From a bacterium (GTDB lineage Bacteria; Vulcanimicrobiota; Vulcanimicrobiia; Vulcanimicrobiales; Vulcanimicrobiaceae), in assembly GCA_028869385.1 (NCBI GenBank), contig JAGWSR010000048.1:1-64000 (forward strand): a DNA stretch of 64,000 bases, written 5' to 3'. Of the stretch, positions 51,570-60,465 are shown one piece after another. The notes beneath the pieces are model-generated. The model saw nothing but the letters and a program-made list of their open reading frames with translations, was not told the origin of the DNA and ran no database searches. The translations under genes and the position numbers were made by a program. Every line of letters starts with the position of its first letter. The first letter of the stretch is position 1.

Positions 51570-53204
51570 ATGGATCTCACGCTGCGGGCACGGCTCGGCG
51601 CTGCCGTCTGCGCGGTCGCCTTCGCGGCATGCGCGTCGGGGACGGTCGCGTCATCGGAACCACCCGTTGCCGGGGCAACCGTCTTGATTGCGATTTCGGT
51701 GCCTCGGGTGTCTGCAGCGAGCGCGAGCGCGCGGCCGACATATATAGCGCCGAGCACGCAATCCGTCGTGCTTGCGATCGTGACGCAGGCGGGCAACACC
51801 GTTGTAGAGAGCGTCACCTTCAACGTGTCCCCGACCTCCAACGGCTGCTCGACGGCGGCTTCGTTGACGACCTGCCGCGAGTCGCTCGTTCTCGCACCCG
51901 GGGCGTACGACGCGAACGTCGCAACGTACGATGGAGCGAACGGGACGGGTCATGAGCTTTCCGAGCAGTCGAGCGTTCCGTTTGACGCCGTCCAAGGGGT
52001 TGCCAACAGCGTAGCACTCACGCTCTACGGCGTTCCGCATTCGATCGTGATCGCTGCAGCGTCGTCGAACGTGCGCGGGAGCCAAGCATCCGGGTTTAGC
52101 ATCTATGGCTCCGATGTGAAAGCGTTCACCGTCACTGCGTACGATGCGGACGGCGCCGCGATTGTCGGGACGGGTGCGCCGACCTGGTCTGTCGTCAAAG
52201 GTAGTGGTGCGGGTTTGACGCTCGCGCAGCCTGCGAACGGAACATTCGACCTCGCGGCCACCACGAACGATGGCGTTGAGTCGCTAACCGCGACCGCATC
52301 TTTTCTCGATTCGAGCGTTTGCGCGCAGAGCGGTGCCACGTGTTCGGCGACATTCTCTGCGCAGCACGTGCAGTATTTGTTTTATTGCGAAAATACCACC
52401 GACGTGAAGATGCTCGCACCCCCGTATACGGGAGCGAGCAAAACCATCACCGGACCCGCTGACTGGATTGCCACCGGGGCCGACGGCGATCTTTTCGTCT
52501 TTAACGGCACGACGGTTACTGATTTTCCGCCTCCATACACGAGCGCGGCGGCGGCGTTCACCGTGAGCGGGTCGCGCGAGATCGCAGCCGACGGTAACGG
52601 CAATCTTTTCGCCACTGGATCCAATAGCTTCTACGAGAGCTTCGCCGGATCGTATGGAACGGCGACGAGTACGCCGTTCCCATCGTCTGGCTTGGGTTAC
52701 GCGATTGCCGCCAATGGCTCGCACTTGGTCGTCGCGACAACGAGTGCATACGTTTACAAAACGAATCCGCTGGCACTCGTGGCGACGGTCGCGTTAACGC
52801 AACAGGGCTACCAAGGCGTCGCCGTTGATGATGGAGGTGACGTTGCTACGATTGGAAATAATCAGGTGAACTATTATGCTTCGGCAACGAATTACGCCGC
52901 GCAAGCGTTGGCGTTCTCGGGACTGCCGGAGGATATTGCCATGAATCATCGTGGTGATATCTTGGCATATTCGAGCTCAACATCACTCATAGACGTGTAC
53001 GCGTGGCCTCACACCGCAGGCCAGGCCGCGAACTACACGATTCCTCTAGCGAATACGTTGCGCTTCGCCTTTGATATAACCGACGATCTGTTTGCCGGTT
53101 CGACGAGCGGCCTTTTCTATCGCGCGTACCCCTACAATCAAAGCTCGACGCAACGCCTCGGGTCGCTGAGCGTACCGATTGGAAACGTTTCGCTGACACC
53201 CTGA
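51570..53204 (+). CDS. Secreted lipoprotein with beta-sandwich and propeller-like region
   Basis: This 544-residue protein has a lipobox (AVAFAACASG). Its N-terminal part has IAISVPRVSAASASARPTYI and a CSTAASLTTC cysteine pair, as in the 50359 protein. The C-terminal 300 residues carry blade-like repeats (ADGDLFVFNG, ADGNGNLFATG, VDDGGDVATIG). It is the fourth member of the local family and follows the third after 14 bases. The gene is less GC-rich than its surroundings towards its 3' end. It converges on the RND gene. Confidence 0.7.
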   Translation: MDLTLRARLGAAVCAVAFAACASGTVASSEPPVAGATVLIAISVPRVSAASASARPTYIAPSTQSVVLAIVTQAGNTVVESVTFNVSPTSNGCSTAASLTTCRESLVLAPGAYDANVATYDGANGTGHELSEQSSVPFDAVQGVANSVALTLYGVPHSIVIAAASSNVRGSQASGFSIYGSDVKAFTVTAYDADGAAIVGTGAPTWSVVKGSGAGLTLAQPANGTFDLAATTNDGVESLTATASFLDSSVCAQSGATCSATFSAQHVQYLFYCENTTDVKMLAPPYTGASKTITGPADWIATGADGDLFVFNGTTVTDFPPPYTSAAAAFTVSGSREIAADGNGNLFATGSNSFYESFAGSYGTATSTPFPSSGLGYAIAANGSHLVVATTSAYVYKTNPLALVATVALTQQGYQGVAVDDGGDVATIGNNQVNYYASATNYAAQALAFSGLPEDIAMNHRGDILAYSSSTSLIDVYAWPHTAGQAANYTIPLANTLRFAFDITDDLFAGSTSGLFYRAYPYNQSSTQRLGSLSVPIGNVSLTP

Positions 53205-53210
53205 CCGGGA

Positions 53211-56200
53211 TTACACCTCTGCGGTCGTCGGGATCGCATGACCGCCGCTCTTCGCCTTGCCGTTGCGCGTGCCGTGGAAGCCGCCCATGCGCGGTTCCAG
53301 GTGTTTGGCAACCCAGAGATAGAGCGTCGGCACGACCAGCAGCGAGAGCGTGGTCGAGCAGAGCAGACCGCCGATGACGACGGTGCCGAGCGGCGCCTGC
53401 GTCTGGCTGCCGGCCTCGATGCCGATGGCGATCGGGAGCATGCCGCCGACCGATGCGAGCGTGGTCATGAGAATCGGACGCAAGCGTAGCGGAGCGGCGC
53501 GCAGCACCGCATCGCGCGCGGAGTACCCGCGTTCGCGCAGTTGGTTCGTGAACTCGACCACGAGGATCGCGTTCTTCACCACGATGCCGACGAGCATCAG
53601 CACGCCGATGAAGGCGGTGAGACCGAACGAGCGATGCGTGACGACGAGCGCGATCACGATACCGACGAGTGAGAGCGGCACCGAGAGCATGATGACGAGC
53701 GGATGCAGCAGCGATTCGAACTGCGCGGCGAGCAGCATGTACACGAGCGCAATCGCGAGCAGCACGATGAGCCCGAGGCTGCCGAACGTGTCGCTCTGCT
53801 GCGAGACCGATTGCCCGAACTGCCAGTAGTAGCCCGACGGAAGCGAGATGCCGTTCATGATCCGCGACGCTTCGGCAACGGCTTGCCCGAGCGGCATGCC
53901 GTTGAGGCCGGCCTCGATTTCGATCATGCGCTGCTTGTTCTCGCGCGTGATCTCGGATGGCCCGGCGCCGAAGTGGATGTTCGCGAGTTCGACGAGCGGC
54001 ATCACCCCGAGCGTCTGCGTCGGCCCGCCCGCCGAACTCGAGCCGCTCTGCGCGATGGACGACGCGAGCGGCGTCGTGTTGGTGCCGAGCGGCACGTTCA
54101 GCATATCGAGGCTCTGCAGCGAGCGGCGCTGGTCGGGCGGCAGTTGCACCACGATCGGATACTGCGTGCCGTTCGTCTGCAGATACGAGGCGATCGTTCC
54201 GGCGGTTGCGGTATCGATCACGTTCGAAATGGTCGACGTGGAGAGACCGAGCGTCGCGGCCTTCGCGCGGTCGACGGCGACGTCGACTTCGGGCTGCGCG
54301 TCATTGATGTTGGTGTTCGGCGATTGGATGCCGCGAATGCGCTGCAGCTTCGGAATGACCTGATTCCATGCCGTATTGTAGAGCGTGGATACATCGGGTC
54401 CGTAAATCTGGATCGTGAGCGCATCCTGACCGCGCGCGATGGTACCCTGCACAATGTCGAAGGTGCGCCCAAACATCTGCAGTCCGGGAATCGGGTTGCC
54501 GAAGCGCGAGTGCGGGATGCCGAAGACGAGCGCGTGCTGCCATTGCCGCACGAAGACCGCGGCTTCGTCGCCGGTGACGTTCGGCTTGAGGTCCACGGAG
54601 AGGTTGCCTTGATTGGTAACCTGCGAACCGTTGCCGATGAAGCCCGCCGTGCCGACTTGGCTGCCGACGTGGGCGACGCGCGGATCGGCGAGCATGCGCC
54701 GCTCGATGTCGTTCGCGACGGCGTTCGTGATGGAGAGCGCCGTGCCGGTCGGCATCTTGAAGTTGAAGCGAACGATCGTGGTGTTCTGCGGCGGGAACAT
54801 CTCGGTCTGCACGACACCGAGGCGCAGCGCGATCAGCGTGACGAGCAAGAGCCCGCCCGCGATCGCGGCGACGAGTCCGGGCCGGTCGAGCGCCGCCGAA
54901 AGCACGCTCGTGTACCACGCCTGGAAACGTTCGTAGCGCCGGTCGAAGGCGTGACTGAACCGTGCGTAGGGCCCGGCGTGCGCGCCGTTGCCGTTGGCGT
55001 GCGCGGCGCGCTTGCGGATGAGGATCGTCGAGAGCATCGGCACGGTCGTGACCGCGACGACGAACGAGATGGCGACCGCGCCCATCACCATCACCGCGAA
55101 CGGCGTGAAGATGAGGCCCTGCAAGCCCGGGATCAGCACGAGCGGCACGAAGACGGTGACGACCGTGATGGACGACGCGAGCACCGCGCTGAAGATTTCG
55201 GCCGTCGCGGATTCGGCCGCGTCGGATGGCGACTGCCCGAGCCCCATGTGCCGATAGATGTTTTCGATGACGACGATCGCGTCGTCGACGATCAGGCCTA
55301 CGGCGAGTGCGAGCCCTCCGAGCGTCATGATGTTGAGCGTGTAGCCCGAAAGGTACGCGATGAAGAGCGCGCCGAGCACCGAGATCGGCAGCGAGACCGC
55401 GACGATGAGCGTGGTGCGCCACGAGTGGAGGAAGAGAAAGATGACGATGATCGCGAGGATCGCGCCGTAGATCGCGGTGTGTTCGAGCGCGGCGATCGAC
55501 TGCTTGATCGAGGACATCTGCTCGAAGACGACCGACATCTGCATGCCCGGGTAGCGCGCTTTGATCTGCGCGATCTTCTGGTACACACCGATGGTGGTGG
55601 CGACGATGTTGGCGTTCGGCTGCGCGTTGACGATCATGCCGAGCGCGGGCTTGCCGTCGAGACGCTGAAAACTGCGCTGCTCGGTGATCGCGTCGGTAAC
55701 CTTCGCTACGTCGCCGATGCGGATCGGCGCTCCGTTGCGCGTGGAGAGCACGAGTCGCGAGACTTCTTGCGCCGATTTCAGCAGCGCGTTGCTGCGCACC
55801 TGATATTCGTCGGCGCCGACGCGCACGATGCCAGCGGGGAGGTTGAGGTTCTCTTGTTGGATGCGCGAGGTTACTTGCGCGAGCGTGAGGCCGTTGGCCG
55901 CGAGTAGGTTCGCGTTGGGCTCGACCATGATCGCGCGCTGCTGATCGTTGGTGATGCTCACCGCGGCGACGCCGTCGATCGAGGCGAACTCGTCGGCGAG
56001 CGTGTTCGTGAAGAGATCGCCGAGCTTGCGCAGCGTCATGCTCGGATCGGTGATGTAGAGCCGAACGATCGGGAAGGCGTTCGAGTCGAACTTCGAGACC
56101 TGCGGCTGACCGAGGTTCGGGTCGTTGGGCAACTGGCTGCGGATGCGGTCCACCTGCTGCTGCACGTCCACGGCGGCGGTGTCGATGTTGGTGCCGTAGT

Positions 56201-56486
56201 AGAACTGGGCGCGGACCTCGGTCTGCCCCTCGGACGAGGTGGAGTCGATGAGCTGCACCCCGTTGACGCGGCTGACCGCGTTCTCGATGGGGCGCGTCAC
56301 GAGGGCCTCCATCTGCTCGGGCCCGACGTTGGGGTAGGAGACGCTCACGTTGACGACCGGATAGGTGAAGTTCGGCAGAAGGGCGACCGGCAGCCGGGGC
56401 AGCGCGAAGACGCCCAGGATGATAATTGCCAAGGCAATCATCGAAACGGCGATGCGGCGCGTGACGGCAAAGTGAGCGATAGGCAT
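53211..56486 (-). CDS. RND multidrug efflux transporter (AcrB/HAE1 family)
   Basis: The 1091-residue protein has twelve transmembrane helices and two large periplasmic loops. Motifs are RLPVALLPNFTYPVVNVSV at the start, GLIVDDAIVVIENIYRH with the proton-relay Asp pair in helix 4, FVPLVLIPGLQG, and GIVVKNAILVVEF in helix 10. It should pump hydrophobic compounds out by proton exchange. No membrane-fusion or outer-membrane partner gene is adjacent. The C-terminal 25 residues are a basic tail. Confidence 0.92.
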   Translation of the reverse strand: MPIAHFAVTRRIAVSMIALAIIILGVFALPRLPVALLPNFTYPVVNVSVSYPNVGPEQMEALVTRPIENAVSRVNGVQLIDSTSSEGQTEVRAQFYYGTNIDTAAVDVQQQVDRIRSQLPNDPNLGQPQVSKFDSNAFPIVRLYITDPSMTLRKLGDLFTNTLADEFASIDGVAAVSITNDQQRAIMVEPNANLLAANGLTLAQVTSRIQQENLNLPAGIVRVGADEYQVRSNALLKSAQEVSRLVLSTRNGAPIRIGDVAKVTDAITEQRSFQRLDGKPALGMIVNAQPNANIVATTIGVYQKIAQIKARYPGMQMSVVFEQMSSIKQSIAALEHTAIYGAILAIIVIFLFLHSWRTTLIVAVSLPISVLGALFIAYLSGYTLNIMTLGGLALAVGLIVDDAIVVIENIYRHMGLGQSPSDAAESATAEIFSAVLASSITVVTVFVPLVLIPGLQGLIFTPFAVMVMGAVAISFVVAVTTVPMLSTILIRKRAAHANGNGAHAGPYARFSHAFDRRYERFQAWYTSVLSAALDRPGLVAAIAGGLLLVTLIALRLGVVQTEMFPPQNTTIVRFNFKMPTGTALSITNAVANDIERRMLADPRVAHVGSQVGTAGFIGNGSQVTNQGNLSVDLKPNVTGDEAAVFVRQWQHALVFGIPHSRFGNPIPGLQMFGRTFDIVQGTIARGQDALTIQIYGPDVSTLYNTAWNQVIPKLQRIRGIQSPNTNINDAQPEVDVAVDRAKAATLGLSTSTISNVIDTATAGTIASYLQTNGTQYPIVVQLPPDQRRSLQSLDMLNVPLGTNTTPLASSIAQSGSSSAGGPTQTLGVMPLVELANIHFGAGPSEITRENKQRMIEIEAGLNGMPLGQAVAEASRIMNGISLPSGYYWQFGQSVSQQSDTFGSLGLIVLLAIALVYMLLAAQFESLLHPLVIMLSVPLSLVGIVIALVVTHRSFGLTAFIGVLMLVGIVVKNAILVVEFTNQLRERGYSARDAVLRAAPLRLRPILMTTLASVGGMLPIAIGIEAGSQTQAPLGTVVIGGLLCSTTLSLLVVPTLYLWVAKHLEPRMGGFHGTRNGKAKSGGHAIPTTAEV

Positions 56487-56540
56487 GTTCGTTTAGGTGT
56501 AACCCGCCGCGTTGACAAACGGCTGAGGAGACCATGGCGA

Positions 56541-56569
56541 TTGCCTTCCCGCGCCGCCTAGTGTAAACT
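56541..56569 (+). promoter_or_regulatory. Sigma70-type promoter of rpsF-ssb
   Basis: TTGCCT at 56541-56546 and TAAACT at 56564-56569 are separated by 17 bases. The start of transcription should lie near 56576, about 80 bases before the rpsF start. It is within the divergent region between rpsF and the RND gene. Confidence 0.55.
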
Positions 56570-56656
56570 CACGAGGCTTTGGGGCTGCGCCCCGCCACCT
56601 GCCCGCCGCGCCGGGCCGCCCGCATCGGGCGTCCACAGATGGAGAATCTACGAACC

Positions 56657-57013
56657 GTGAACGACTACGAAGTCACCTACATTTTGCGTCCGAACCTCGA
56701 AGAGGCCGACGTTGACACGCGGGCGACCGCGATCGGCGAGATCATCAAGAATCAGGGCGGCGAAGTCGTCGCCATCGAGAAGCTGGGCAAAAAGCGCTTG
56801 GCCTACGAGATCAACGACCTGCGCGAAGGCCACTACGTGGCGATGCAGTTCCGCAGCACGGGCGACGCCTCGAAGGAGCTCGAGCGCCTGCTGAAGCTCA
56901 ACGAGGACGTGATGCGCGCCCTCGTCATCCACCTCGACAAGCACGCCCTCGCCGCGATGGCGCAGGCCGCCCTGGCGGCGCCGCCCGCGCAGGCAGCCTA
57001 CGGCCAAGCCTAA
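56657..57013 (+). CDS. rpsF: 30S ribosomal protein S6
   Basis: This protein has 118 residues and the S6 pattern NDYEVTYILRPNLEE, then LGKKRLAYEINDLREGHYV and LNEDVMRALVIHLDK. S6 binds 16S rRNA together with S18. I chose GTG 56657 because S6 normally starts 2-3 residues before the YE, and GGAG lies at 56641-56644; ATG 56639 would add 6 residues. The alanine-rich tail is an extension. rpsR, its usual neighbour, is absent from the window. Confidence 0.93.
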   Translation: MNDYEVTYILRPNLEEADVDTRATAIGEIIKNQGGEVVAIEKLGKKRLAYEINDLREGHYVAMQFRSTGDASKELERLLKLNEDVMRALVIHLDKHALAAMAQAALAAPPAQAAYGQA

Positions 57014-57123
57014 AACTCTTCGAACGTACCAAGAACGGGCCGTGCCACCCGTGTGGCATCGGCTCGTTCTATTTTTCAAGCCATAGCGATAGCACAGCGA
57101 CACAAGCGAAAGAGAGTACAACG

Positions 57124-57567
57124 ATGGCAGGTTCCTACAACCGCGTGATCCTGGTCGGCAACCTTACGCGCGACCCCGAGATCCGCTACACGCAGTCGGG
57201 CAAAGCCGTGACCAAGTTCACGCTTGCGATCAACAACCCGCGCAATAAAGAAGAGACGACCTACGTGGACATCGTCGCGTGGGATCGCCTTGGTGAGACC
57301 TGCAACACGTATCTGAAAAAGGGCTCGAGCGCGCTCGTCGAGGGCCGCCTGGTGATCCGCAGCTACGACGACAAAGACGGCAACAAGCGTAAGGCAACCG
57401 AAGTCGTGATCGACAACATGCAGATGCTCGGCGCGCGCGGCGAAGGCGGCGGCATGGGCGGCGGAGGCGGCGAATACGCCGGCGCCCGCAGCAGCGGCGG
57501 AAGCTCGAGCAGCGCCCCATCGAACGACACCTTCGGCAACGACCTCGACGACGAAATCCCGTTCTAA
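57124..57567 (+). CDS. ssb: Single-stranded DNA-binding protein
   Basis: The 147-residue protein has an OB fold (NRVILVGNLTRDPEIRYTQ, then TYVDIVAWDRLGE, LVEGRLVIRSYDDKDG). A glycine- and serine-rich linker and the acidic partner-binding tail DDEIPF follow. It protects single-stranded DNA in replication and repair. It follows rpsF by 110 bases. A 98-bp module that begins 15 bases after its stop marks the start of the mobile region. Confidence 0.96.
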   Translation: MAGSYNRVILVGNLTRDPEIRYTQSGKAVTKFTLAINNPRNKEETTYVDIVAWDRLGETCNTYLKKGSSALVEGRLVIRSYDDKDGNKRKATEVVIDNMQMLGARGEGGGMGGGGGEYAGARSSGGSSSSAPSNDTFGNDLDDEIPF

Positions 57568-57582
57568 TGGGCAATATTTCTA

Positions 57583-57680
57583 TTAAGTTAAGATAGCCCG
57601 CAAAGCAGAGCGAAAAACTAATAACGACAGCGTACAGGCTGCGAGCAGAGGGGTCGGCAAATGCCGGTCCCTTTTCTTAA
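57583..57680 (+). repeat. Left flanking module (R1)
   Basis: It starts TTAAGTTAAG at 57583-57592 and ends CCGGTCCCTTTTCTTAA at 57664-57680, with a terminator inside. It shares both ends with a module at 63803-63901, while the middle matches only loosely (TAGC, GCAG, then GA-AAAACT). The end sequences TTAAG and CTTAA are also complementary to each other. It may be a small RNA gene, an attachment site, or both. Confidence 0.6.
57650..57675 (+). terminator. Intrinsic terminator in module R1
   Basis: GGGGTCGGC at 57650-57658 pairs with GCCGGTCCC at 57663-57671 (two G-T wobbles) around an AAAT loop, followed by TTTT. It would end ssb transcripts or a small RNA that starts in R1. Confidence 0.8.
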
Positions 57681-57709
57681 TGGCAGCTCACGTTAACTTT
57701 ATATTCTCG

Positions 57710-57739
57710 TTGCACACTTCATGCGAGCCATTGTAAGAT
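57710..57739 (+). promoter_or_regulatory. Promoter of the recombinase operon
   Basis: TTGCAC at 57710-57715 and TAAGAT at 57734-57739 are separated by 18 bases. The expected transcription start is near 57746, which is the A of the ATG. A GGAG sequence ends only 1 base before the ATG, too close to act normally. The message may therefore be leaderless. Confidence 0.5.
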
Positions 57740-57745
57740 AGGAGC

Positions 57746-58978
57746 ATGACCGAGCTGGCGGTAGACAGCGACCGCGTTGCGCTTTACCAGGTTCGCGTGT
57801 GTCGCATGACCGATGGGGAACGACTGCCGCTCGTTGTCAACCGTCGCGGGCTTCCCGTGCCGCTCGCCAATCAATGGTCGCTGTTTATCCGGCGTCCACG
57901 ACTGCAATTCAATTCGCTCGCCGAAGAACTGCGAACTGTTGCCCACGTCTACGACTGGGCACATCGCCGGCGTATCGATCTGGACGTGCGCCTCAAATCG
58001 GGTAACGGTTTGCAGCCGGCCGAGATCAGCGCGCTGTACCAGAACCTGCGGTATGCTCGCCCATTCGGACGCCAGTCCGCAGCGCGCCGTTTGACGGACG
58101 TTCGTAGCGCGCAAGTGGTCGCGGGCAAGGTTCATGCCGTTCGCGTCGCCACTGCACGTGAATTTCTCTTGTGGGCGCTCGAACGCACGCTGTACCGGCT
58201 CGACGTCGCCGATCCGCGCGTACTCGCAATTCGCGATCGCTGCGAACAGCTACGCCGTTTGGCAAAAGAGTATCTGCGCGGATCATCGGATGCCGGGTCT
58301 CCTCGCGTTGGTCTGAGCACCGAACAGCGAGTGCGACTCCTAAAAATAATCGATCCAAGCGACGACCGCAATCCTTTCTCGCGCACTGTTCGCTTCCGCA
58401 ACTATGTGCTGATTCTCCTAATGCTGACGTTCGGATTCCGCCGTGGTGAGACACTGAAGTTGTATGTTAGCGACGTGAACGTTAGAGGGCGTCGTCCGTC
58501 GCTGCGCGTTGTAAGGAGGCCCGGGGACGCAAACGATCCCCGAGCAATCGAACCGGCGGTAAAGACACTTGGGCGTGAAGTACCCTTTTCGGCCGAGATG
58601 GCGAAGCTGCTCGATGTCTATATCCAAGATCACCGTCCTCGCTTTCCCGGCGCTGGCGAGTCGCCATTCTTGTTTTTTTCAGAAGACGGGCAGCCGCTTT
58701 CGCTGCGTATGGTCAACGCGGTGCTTGAACAAATCTGTCGGCGCTTTCCGGAGTTTGATGGCGCTCTCTCGCCGCATGTCTTGCGCCACACGTACAACGA
58801 TATGTTGAGCGAGAGTGCTAGCGCTAGCGGCATCGAAGGCGAAACGTTCAGGCAGGCGCAGAACTACCTCAACGGTTGGCAGCTCACCAGCGATCAGGGG
58901 GCGACGTATTCGCGTCGTGCGATTGAGGAACAGGCTCGGAATATATCTTTGGCTCACCAGCGGAGCTTATTTGCATGA
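57746..58978 (+). CDS. Tyrosine recombinase 1 of the element (TnpA-like)
   Basis: This 410-residue protein starts with an N-terminal segment (YQVRVCRMTDGERLPLVV, then GLPVPLANQW) typical of this recombinase group, followed by a SAM-like core-binding region. The catalytic domain has Arg232 (GFRRGE), His344 and Arg347 (PHVLRHTY), Trp378 in the H/W position and the nucleophile Tyr388. All catalytic positions look intact, so it is probably active. It cuts and rejoins DNA for integration and excision. The stop overlaps the next gene by 4 bases. Confidence 0.88.
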   Translation: MTELAVDSDRVALYQVRVCRMTDGERLPLVVNRRGLPVPLANQWSLFIRRPRLQFNSLAEELRTVAHVYDWAHRRRIDLDVRLKSGNGLQPAEISALYQNLRYARPFGRQSAARRLTDVRSAQVVAGKVHAVRVATAREFLLWALERTLYRLDVADPRVLAIRDRCEQLRRLAKEYLRGSSDAGSPRVGLSTEQRVRLLKIIDPSDDRNPFSRTVRFRNYVLILLMLTFGFRRGETLKLYVSDVNVRGRRPSLRVVRRPGDANDPRAIEPAVKTLGREVPFSAEMAKLLDVYIQDHRPRFPGAGESPFLFFSEDGQPLSLRMVNAVLEQICRRFPEFDGALSPHVLRHTYNDMLSESASASGIEGETFRQAQNYLNGWQLTSDQGATYSRRAIEEQARNISLAHQRSLFA

Positions 58979-60465
58979 ACGCTTCCGTGCTCTCCGCTGG
59001 CGTCGATGATCGCGAGTTTCCCTCTCACGTGTTGGACGTTCAAGGTCTCGTCGTTGATACATCATCGTCGTACTGGAGGCTTCACGACTCGACGTTTTCG
59101 GCGAACATCTCCTGGAATCGACTGCAGGGATGCTGCGAGGATACGGTTCGGGCGCTAAAGTGGCACCTGATTCGCTTGATAGAAACTCGCTCAGCGCGGT
59201 ATGCCTGCAATACGGTAAGGTACATCGGCGACTTCTTGTGCACGCTTCGAGACAATCGCGACGAGATAGAAAATATCGTCACGCTGAAATCCCTCGTTTG
59301 GTACCTGGAGCAGCTGCGCAAGAAGCGGATCGAGTATCAGTTTCACCACATCCGCGCATGGTATATCGCGTCAACAGATCGACTACTGCCGGCTTTTGAC
59401 GATGAAACTGCATTCGCCCTATCCGATCTTCGTGTTGGAGGCAACAAGAAGGGCTTTGCAGTGCTCTCCGACGATCCGGATGAAGGTCCGCTAAGCGAGT
59501 ACGAGGAGGCAGCGCTTCGTCGCGCCCTAATTCGAGATACTGGGCCAATCCAGCAACGCGCGGCACTGTGGCTTGCCTTAGCTTTTGGGACGAACCCCGC
59601 GAGTCTCAGCTTGCTGCGCGAGGAAGATTTTACGGTACACCAGTTCGAAGACGACACGCCGCCAGCATACTTTCTAAACATACCGCGCATCAAGAAACGC
59701 ACGCTTCCAAGAGCTGAGTTCAAGATACGGTACGTGGATCAACCGCTCGCAGCGATCATTCGAGAGTTGTTGGATTTCAACAGAACGTTCGGCGATAGTC
59801 ACCAACGCTGCCGGCCCTTGTTCCGGCTCAAGGAACCGCGCCCTTCTCTCAAGGACGGACCACTCGCCGATTTCGCCTTGCATTATTCCGCCGGTGGTAT
59901 TACCGGTCTTATTTCGGATTGCGTGAGGCGGCTGGATGTTGTTTCGCCGCGGACGAATACGCCGCTTAGAGTAACAACACGCCGACTGCGTTATACGTTT
60001 GCATGCAAGATGGTTCGCCAGGGAATTGCCTCACGCGATCTCGCCGAGCTGCTCGATCACACCGATACTCAAAACGTTCAGGTATATTACAACGCCGATT
60101 CGCGTTTCGTCGAGCGACTCGATCAAACGATCGCTGAACAACTGGGTCCGAGAGTCCGCGCTTTTATGGGCGCGATTCTTCAGCGGAGCGATGAGCAGGT
60201 CGATCTCATTCCGTATCGAGATCTTCCGGAACTCGGCCAATGCGGCGCCAGTTTCGTGTGCGGTTTATCGGCGCCTAAAAACTGTTACACGTGTACAAAA
60301 TTCAAGGCCTTCTCAAACGGCCCTCATGAGGCCGTCCTCGCATCACTCATCAATGAGCGCGAGGAACTGCAAAAAGCGGGGCACGAGCGAATCGCCGAAC
60401 AACTTGACGAAACGATCTTAGCAGTCGGGGAGGTCGTTGCAAGAACGCACGGCGACGCCCTATGA
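58975..60465 (+). CDS. Tyrosine recombinase 2 of the element (active site altered)
   Basis: The 496-residue protein has a recombinase C-terminal half with Arg339 (TRRLRYTFACK), His362 (ELLDHTDTQNVQ) and Tyr371 or Tyr372 (VYYN). The first catalytic Arg is replaced by Asn207 in FGTNPASL, and the usual box II His before LRYT is Thr. It then ends with a cysteine cluster (CGASFVCGL, NCYTCTKF) likely to bind zinc. It may act as a structural or regulatory partner of the other two. Both ends overlap neighbours by 4 bases. Confidence 0.85.
   Translation: MNASVLSAGVDDREFPSHVLDVQGLVVDTSSSYWRLHDSTFSANISWNRLQGCCEDTVRALKWHLIRLIETRSARYACNTVRYIGDFLCTLRDNRDEIENIVTLKSLVWYLEQLRKKRIEYQFHHIRAWYIASTDRLLPAFDDETAFALSDLRVGGNKKGFAVLSDDPDEGPLSEYEEAALRRALIRDTGPIQQRAALWLALAFGTNPASLSLLREEDFTVHQFEDDTPPAYFLNIPRIKKRTLPRAEFKIRYVDQPLAAIIRELLDFNRTFGDSHQRCRPLFRLKEPRPSLKDGPLADFALHYSAGGITGLISDCVRRLDVVSPRTNTPLRVTTRRLRYTFACKMVRQGIASRDLAELLDHTDTQNVQVYYNADSRFVERLDQTIAEQLGPRVRAFMGAILQRSDEQVDLIPYRDLPELGQCGASFVCGLSAPKNCYTCTKFKAFSNGPHEAVLASLINEREELQKAGHERIAEQLDETILAVGEVVARTHGDAL

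Noticed and set aside
53703-56535. Long open frames overlapping the RND gene in other frames on both strands
   Set aside because: The RND protein is unmistakable along its whole length. The other frames are low-complexity Arg/Asp/Glu shadows.
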